From positions 62,001 through 126,000 of the forward strand of contig NZ_RJVQ01000002.1 in NCBI RefSeq assembly GCF_003856525.1: DNA of 64,000 bases, read 5' to 3'. The position numbers and the translations under genes were made by a program. Positions 60,346 through 64,000 of this stretch are shown piece after piece. This stretch comes from Vibrio viridaestus. GTDB lineage: Bacteria; Pseudomonadota; Gammaproteobacteria; Enterobacterales; Vibrionaceae. The notes beneath the pieces are model-generated. The model worked only from the letters and a program-made list of their open reading frames with translations, did not search any database and was not told the origin of the DNA. Each line of letters begins with the position of its first letter. Within the stretch, counting starts at the first letter, position 1.

Positions 60346-61971
60346 ATGAAAAAGAATAATTTGGGATGGCTGGGGATTAGTTCTTTACTATCTATATGCC
60401 TATTCCTACCGGTTATCGCTATATTTTATACCGCAGTTGGTGAGAATTCAGAGCTCTTTGAGCATTTGATGTCAACTGTCATGTCAACGTATATTTTTAA
60501 TACCATCAGTATTGCTTTGATTGTGGCAGTCGTGTCATTACTACTTGGATTGCCGACAGCATGGTTTATTACTATGTGTCAGGTGCCAGGTAGTTCATTC
60601 TTACAGTGGGCTTTGGTACTGCCGCTTGCCATTCCTGGTTATATTGTTGGTTATATTGCAACTGATTGGCTCGACTTTGCCGGGCCTTTGCAAGTTTTAA
60701 TACGAGATATTACTGGCTGGAAAGCTGGAGATTACTGGTTCCCCGATATACGCACGGTTTGGGGGGCGGGAATTGTCTTATCGCTCGTGCTTTATCCTTA
60801 CGTATATTTGATGTGCCGTGCAAGCTTTATGGAGCAAAGTGTCTCTTTGCTCCATTCGGCGCGAATTTTAAAATGTTCACCTTGGCAAAGTTTTTATCGA
60901 GTCTCTTTGCCTTTAGCTCGTCCCGCTATTGCCGTTGGTTTATCTCTAGTGATTATGGAGACGGTCGGTGATTTTGGAACGATGAGTTACTTTGCGGTCA
61001 ACACATTAACGACAGCAATTTACGATACCTGGTTGGGATATTCTAATATCAATGCTGCGGCAAAAATTGCGGCGTACATGCTTGTTATTATCTTTATTTT
61101 ATTAAGCTTAGAGCGTTTTAGTCGTCGTAAACAAAAGTTATTCCAAAGTCACTTTTCCAGCCATGAAGAGATGCGATATAAAGTCCATGGGATTAGAAAG
61201 TGGGGTATTACACTTTGGTGTTGGGGAATATTTACTATTGCCTTTGTTCTGCCGTTAGCTCAGTTGACTATCTATGGAATCAACTATTGGGTAGAGAGTT
61301 GGAATGAAGACTTCTATCAATATGCGTTGAATAGTTTTTATGTTTCCATCTGGGCTGCCACTTTTGCCGTAGTCATAGCTATTATTATGAACTTTTATCG
61401 TAGGATGAACGATACAAAATACTCTGTAGGCTTAATGAGATTCTCATCTGTCGGGTATGCTATCCCTGGAACTGTCCTTGCCATAGGTATTATGGTGCCG
61501 GTTACTTCATTGGACCACTCAATTAATGATCTGGCTAAAATGATGGGGTGGGGAAGGCCGGGATTAGTTTTCTCTGGTACTCTGTTTGCTCTGGTTTTTG
61601 GTCTACTGGTACGTTTTACCGCTATTGCCATAGGGAGTGTTGAAAATAGTCTAAATAAAGTTTCACCCTCAATGGATATGGCTGCAAAAACTATGGGGCA
61701 TAAAACGAGCTCAATGTTACGTAAAGTTCATCTACCGTTAGTACGCCGAGGGTGCTTGGTTGCGGGGCTTTTGGTTTTTATTGAATCAATGAAAGAGCTT
61801 AACGCTGCTTTGTTATTACGCCCGTTTAATTTTGAAACGTTAGCTACTTATGTCTATGGATATGCATCTTCTGAGCAGTTAGAGCTAGCATCCCTACCTG
61901 CAATATTACTTGTTTTAGTAGGATTAATTCCTCTCGTACTTATCAATCGTTCTCTGGAGAGTGACCACTAA
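60346..61971 (+). CDS. fbpB: ferric iron ABC transporter permease
   Basis: 541 residues with twelve predicted membrane segments in two homologous halves, each with an EAA-type loop (ILKCSPWQSFYRVSLPLARPA and TMGHKTSSMLRKVHLPLVRRG, as two separate regions). It transports iron delivered by FbpA. Its stop and the fbpC start share one base (TAATG), so translation is coupled. Confidence 0.94.
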   Translation: MKKNNLGWLGISSLLSICLFLPVIAIFYTAVGENSELFEHLMSTVMSTYIFNTISIALIVAVVSLLLGLPTAWFITMCQVPGSSFLQWALVLPLAIPGYIVGYIATDWLDFAGPLQVLIRDITGWKAGDYWFPDIRTVWGAGIVLSLVLYPYVYLMCRASFMEQSVSLLHSARILKCSPWQSFYRVSLPLARPAIAVGLSLVIMETVGDFGTMSYFAVNTLTTAIYDTWLGYSNINAAAKIAAYMLVIIFILLSLERFSRRKQKLFQSHFSSHEEMRYKVHGIRKWGITLWCWGIFTIAFVLPLAQLTIYGINYWVESWNEDFYQYALNSFYVSIWAATFAVVIAIIMNFYRRMNDTKYSVGLMRFSSVGYAIPGTVLAIGIMVPVTSLDHSINDLAKMMGWGRPGLVFSGTLFALVFGLLVRFTAIAIGSVENSLNKVSPSMDMAAKTMGHKTSSMLRKVHLPLVRRGCLVAGLLVFIESMKELNAALLLRPFNFETLATYVYGYASSEQLELASLPAILLVLVGLIPLVLINRSLESDH

Positions 61972-63002
61972 TGTCTTCGGCATTAAAAATACATAATTTG
62001 AGTTGTAAATATGCGCAGCAAACCGTTCTTAACACATTAAATCTGGATGTTAATAATGGGGAGATTATTTGTCTTCTTGGCGCAAGTGGGTGTGGAAAAA
62101 CAACTCTTTTAAAAGCGATTGCTGGACTGCTACCTATTTCATCTGGCCAAGTATTTATCAATGGTCGATTAATGGACGATGGAGAGAAGCACTTACCTAC
62201 TGAGCAAAGAAATATTGGACTCATTTTTCAGGACTATGCTCTTTTTCCTCACTTAACGGTTGCCCAAAATATCCAATTTGGTTTACAGGGAATGACAAAA
62301 GAGGAAAAGAGTTCCGTTACGCAACGCATGCTGGAGTTAGTGCACTTGCAAGAACTTGGCAATCGCTATCCTCATCAGCTTTCTGGAGGTCAGCAACAAC
62401 GTGTCGCTATTGCCCGCTCTCTCGCCTACCAGCCTGATCTTTTATTATTGGATGAGCCCTTTTCTAATATTGATACACAAGTTCGTCATGAGTTAATCAG
62501 TGAAATACGTAAGTTATTTAAAGAACAAGGGATTACGGCGATATTTGTAACCCATAGTCGGGAAGAAGCGTTTGCCTTTTCGGATAAAATGGCGGTGATG
62601 AACGAAGGGATGATTGAACAATTTGGCACAGCTAGTGAGTTGTACTTTAGTCCAGCCAGCCGATTTGTCGCTGATTTTCTTGGTGGTGGCACGTATATAC
62701 CAGCGACAAAAGTTTCCCCACGTCACTTCTCAACTGAGTTTGGTGAAGTCGAAACAGCAATTGACGATTCATTGTCCGTTGGACAAAAAGGGCAACTGTT
62801 CTTTCGCCCACACCATGTCTCTTTGTGTCATAGTTCATCGAGCTCTTACTACGTCAATGAGCAGCAATTTATGGGCGATCACTGTCGTTACATCGTTAAC
62901 ATCGACGGCATCAAACTAACCGGTATTGCTGAGACTGCAATTTCAGTCGGTCAGGCTGTTGATATCCGTCTACAGGACCGTGTTGCTATCGCATTCAATT
63001 AG
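61971..63002 (+). CDS. fbpC: ferric iron ABC transporter ATP-binding protein
   Basis: 343 residues: Walker [10 protein letters not shown], signature LSGGQQQR, Walker [13 protein letters not shown], the switch His in VTHSREEA and a C-terminal regulatory TOBE-like domain (about 250-343). It powers FbpB. It converges on rsmC with a four-base overlap of the two stops. Confidence 0.95.
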   Translation: MSSALKIHNLSCKYAQQTVLNTLNLDVNNGEIICLLGASGCGKTTLLKAIAGLLPISSGQVFINGRLMDDGEKHLPTEQRNIGLIFQDYALFPHLTVAQNIQFGLQGMTKEEKSSVTQRMLELVHLQELGNRYPHQLSGGQQQRVAIARSLAYQPDLLLLDEPFSNIDTQVRHELISEIRKLFKEQGITAIFVTHSREEAFAFSDKMAVMNEGMIEQFGTASELYFSPASRFVADFLGGGTYIPATKVSPRHFSTEFGEVETAIDDSLSVGQKGQLFFRPHHVSLCHSSSSSYYVNEQQFMGDHCRYIVNIDGIKLTGIAETAISVGQAVDIRLQDRVAIAFN

Positions 63003-64000
63003 TGAGTCTTGACCGCTTGATAAATAGAAAACTTATTCGTTTTATCCAGGGTCAGACATTTTCCAAAGGAATTGGTAATGATTGGCGGGTATTTTAAAAA
63101 GCTATTTGCCACAATAATTAGTTCACCAGATCCTTTGAGGTGTTTCGGTGCTTGTTCCAATAAGGTTTCTGTCGCGTTATAGCTGGTATCTAAGCCTGAA
63201 TGAAACGGTGGATTACTGACGATAAAATTAAAATCGGATTCAACATCAGAGTAAACATCCGTAGCAAAGACATGACCAGATAGTCCGTTGGCTTTTAAAG
63301 TCTCTTGAGTTGATGTTACGGCAAGCGCGCTCACGTCACAAAGTTGCAGTTCTATTTCTGGGTTCAACGATTTCATTACACAACCTAGTACTCCAGCACC
63401 ACAGCCAAAATCAAGGACCTTTCCACTCAATTTGGGTAAATTATTTAAGAGCAATTGACTGCCTAAATCGAACTCGCCATGGCTGAACACACCCGGCAAG
63501 CTTTTTATGGTTAAGTCCATACTCTGGAATGACACCTGATACTCTTTGAACCAATCATTCAGAATGAATGTATCAGGAGCCGACTCGCACTCGCCCCAGT
63601 AAAAAGAGCATCGGCGAGCGGAGTCAAATTTAGTGACTTTCCCAAAGGGAGAAAACATCTTTTCTATACTTTTTACGCCAGATCTGTTTTCGCCGACAAC
63701 CACGATCTCTGTGCCAATGCCCAACTTACTCAATATCATTGAGAGCAAATACTGTGCTTCCTGTTTTGCTTTTGGCCAATAGAGCAGAATCATATCTGCG
63801 GAACATTGCTCAGTTAGCTCACTACCAAAATAACTCGTTACGTCTTTAAACGTTTGGCATTGGCGATAATAGCCATAGTGCGTCGTAAATACCGATACTT
63901 GTCTACAGTGGGACGTCAGTGTTTGAGGGAAGTTATCTTCTACTTCTCCAACGACGAGGACATGCTTATCGGAAAAGTACTCAAGTTGACGTTCTGCTAT
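62999..64000 (-). CDS. rsmC: 16S rRNA m2G1207 methyltransferase RsmC, 5' end cut by the window
   Basis: The reading frame stays open from the stop at 62999 to the window edge (334 codons). Beyond the first Met of the internal part (63793) the upstream codons give [18 protein letters not shown] and on to YYRQCQTFK, matching RsmC N-terminal sequence. The C-terminal SAM-dependent domain has [10 protein letters not shown] and the catalytic NPPFHSG. It methylates G1207 of 16S rRNA. About ten N-terminal residues and the start lie outside the window. Confidence 0.93.
   Translation of the reverse strand: MAERQLEYFSDKHVLVVGEVEDNFPQTLTSHCRQVSVFTTHYGYYRQCQTFKDVTSYFGSELTEQCSADMILLYWPKAKQEAQYLLSMILSKLGIGTEIVVVGENRSGVKSIEKMFSPFGKVTKFDSARRCSFYWGECESAPDTFILNDWFKEYQVSFQSMDLTIKSLPGVFSHGEFDLGSQLLLNNLPKLSGKVLDFGCGAGVLGCVMKSLNPEIELQLCDVSALAVTSTQETLKANGLSGHVFATDVYSDVESDFNFIVSNPPFHSGLDTSYNATETLLEQAPKHLKGSGELIIVANSFLKYPPIITNSFGKCLTLDKTNKFSIYQAVKTH

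Overview
The window is a stretch of chromosome from a Vibrio species (moderate GC, dense core genes). Gene content and order match the large vibrio chromosome: hldE/tolC/nudF/cpdA/parEC, the pilABCD competence-pilus operon, xerD-dsbC-recJ, pdhR-aceEF-lpd, a LuxR/HapR/SmcR-type quorum-sensing master regulator next to hpt, panBC-folK-pcnB-gluQ-dksA, acnB, glnK-amtB and fbpABC. Having lpd directly beside the LuxR-type regulator and hpt is, from memory, the arrangement of the harveyi/vulnificus side of the genus; in V. cholerae hapR and lpd are far apart. About 56 protein genes are supported. I saw no rRNA, tRNA, CRISPR array, insertion sequence or prophage.

Layout: 1-176 is the start of a DUF47 (Pit-associated) gene. 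376-7902 holds ygiF, a chemoreceptor, glnE and hldE. 7980-16407 holds tolC (minus) against nudF-yqiB-cpdA-yqiA and parE-parC. 16426-19727 is the accessory part: a minus-strand cluster of an ECF sigma factor, a tiny soluble zinc anti-sigma, a DUF2282 secreted Cys peptide, a DUF692/MNIO enzyme, its DUF2063 partner and a DoxX membrane protein. 19830-25624 is yacG-zapD-coaE-pilDCBA (minus). 25815-31529 holds nadC, ampD, fldB, xerD, dsbC and recJ. 31813-38823 is the pyruvate dehydrogenase locus. 38894-43137 holds luxR, hpt, can and an ABC-2 exporter. 43183-48255 is the dksA-to-panC block. 48395-56864 holds sfsA, hrpB, mrcB and acnB. 57528-63002 holds glnK-amtB and the Fur-controlled fbpABC ferric transporter. 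rsmC runs off the right edge.

The most interesting locus is the DUF2282/MNIO cluster. It has the full gene set of a bufferin-type (copper-binding RiPP) system. The sequence carries the same promoter-like element, AGTGTAA-N18-CGTCT, in front of both the sigma gene and the peptide gene, which predicts an autoregulated ECF regulon. From memory of V. cholerae, parC and yacG are neighbours there, so this cluster looks like an insertion into a conserved backbone.

Other readable regulation: a perfect PdhR operator before pdhR, a Fur box before fbpA, a sigma-54 promoter before glnK-amtB, a sigma-70 promoter and a Qrr-pairing candidate before the LuxR-type gene, and many intrinsic terminators, several serving convergent genes from both sides.
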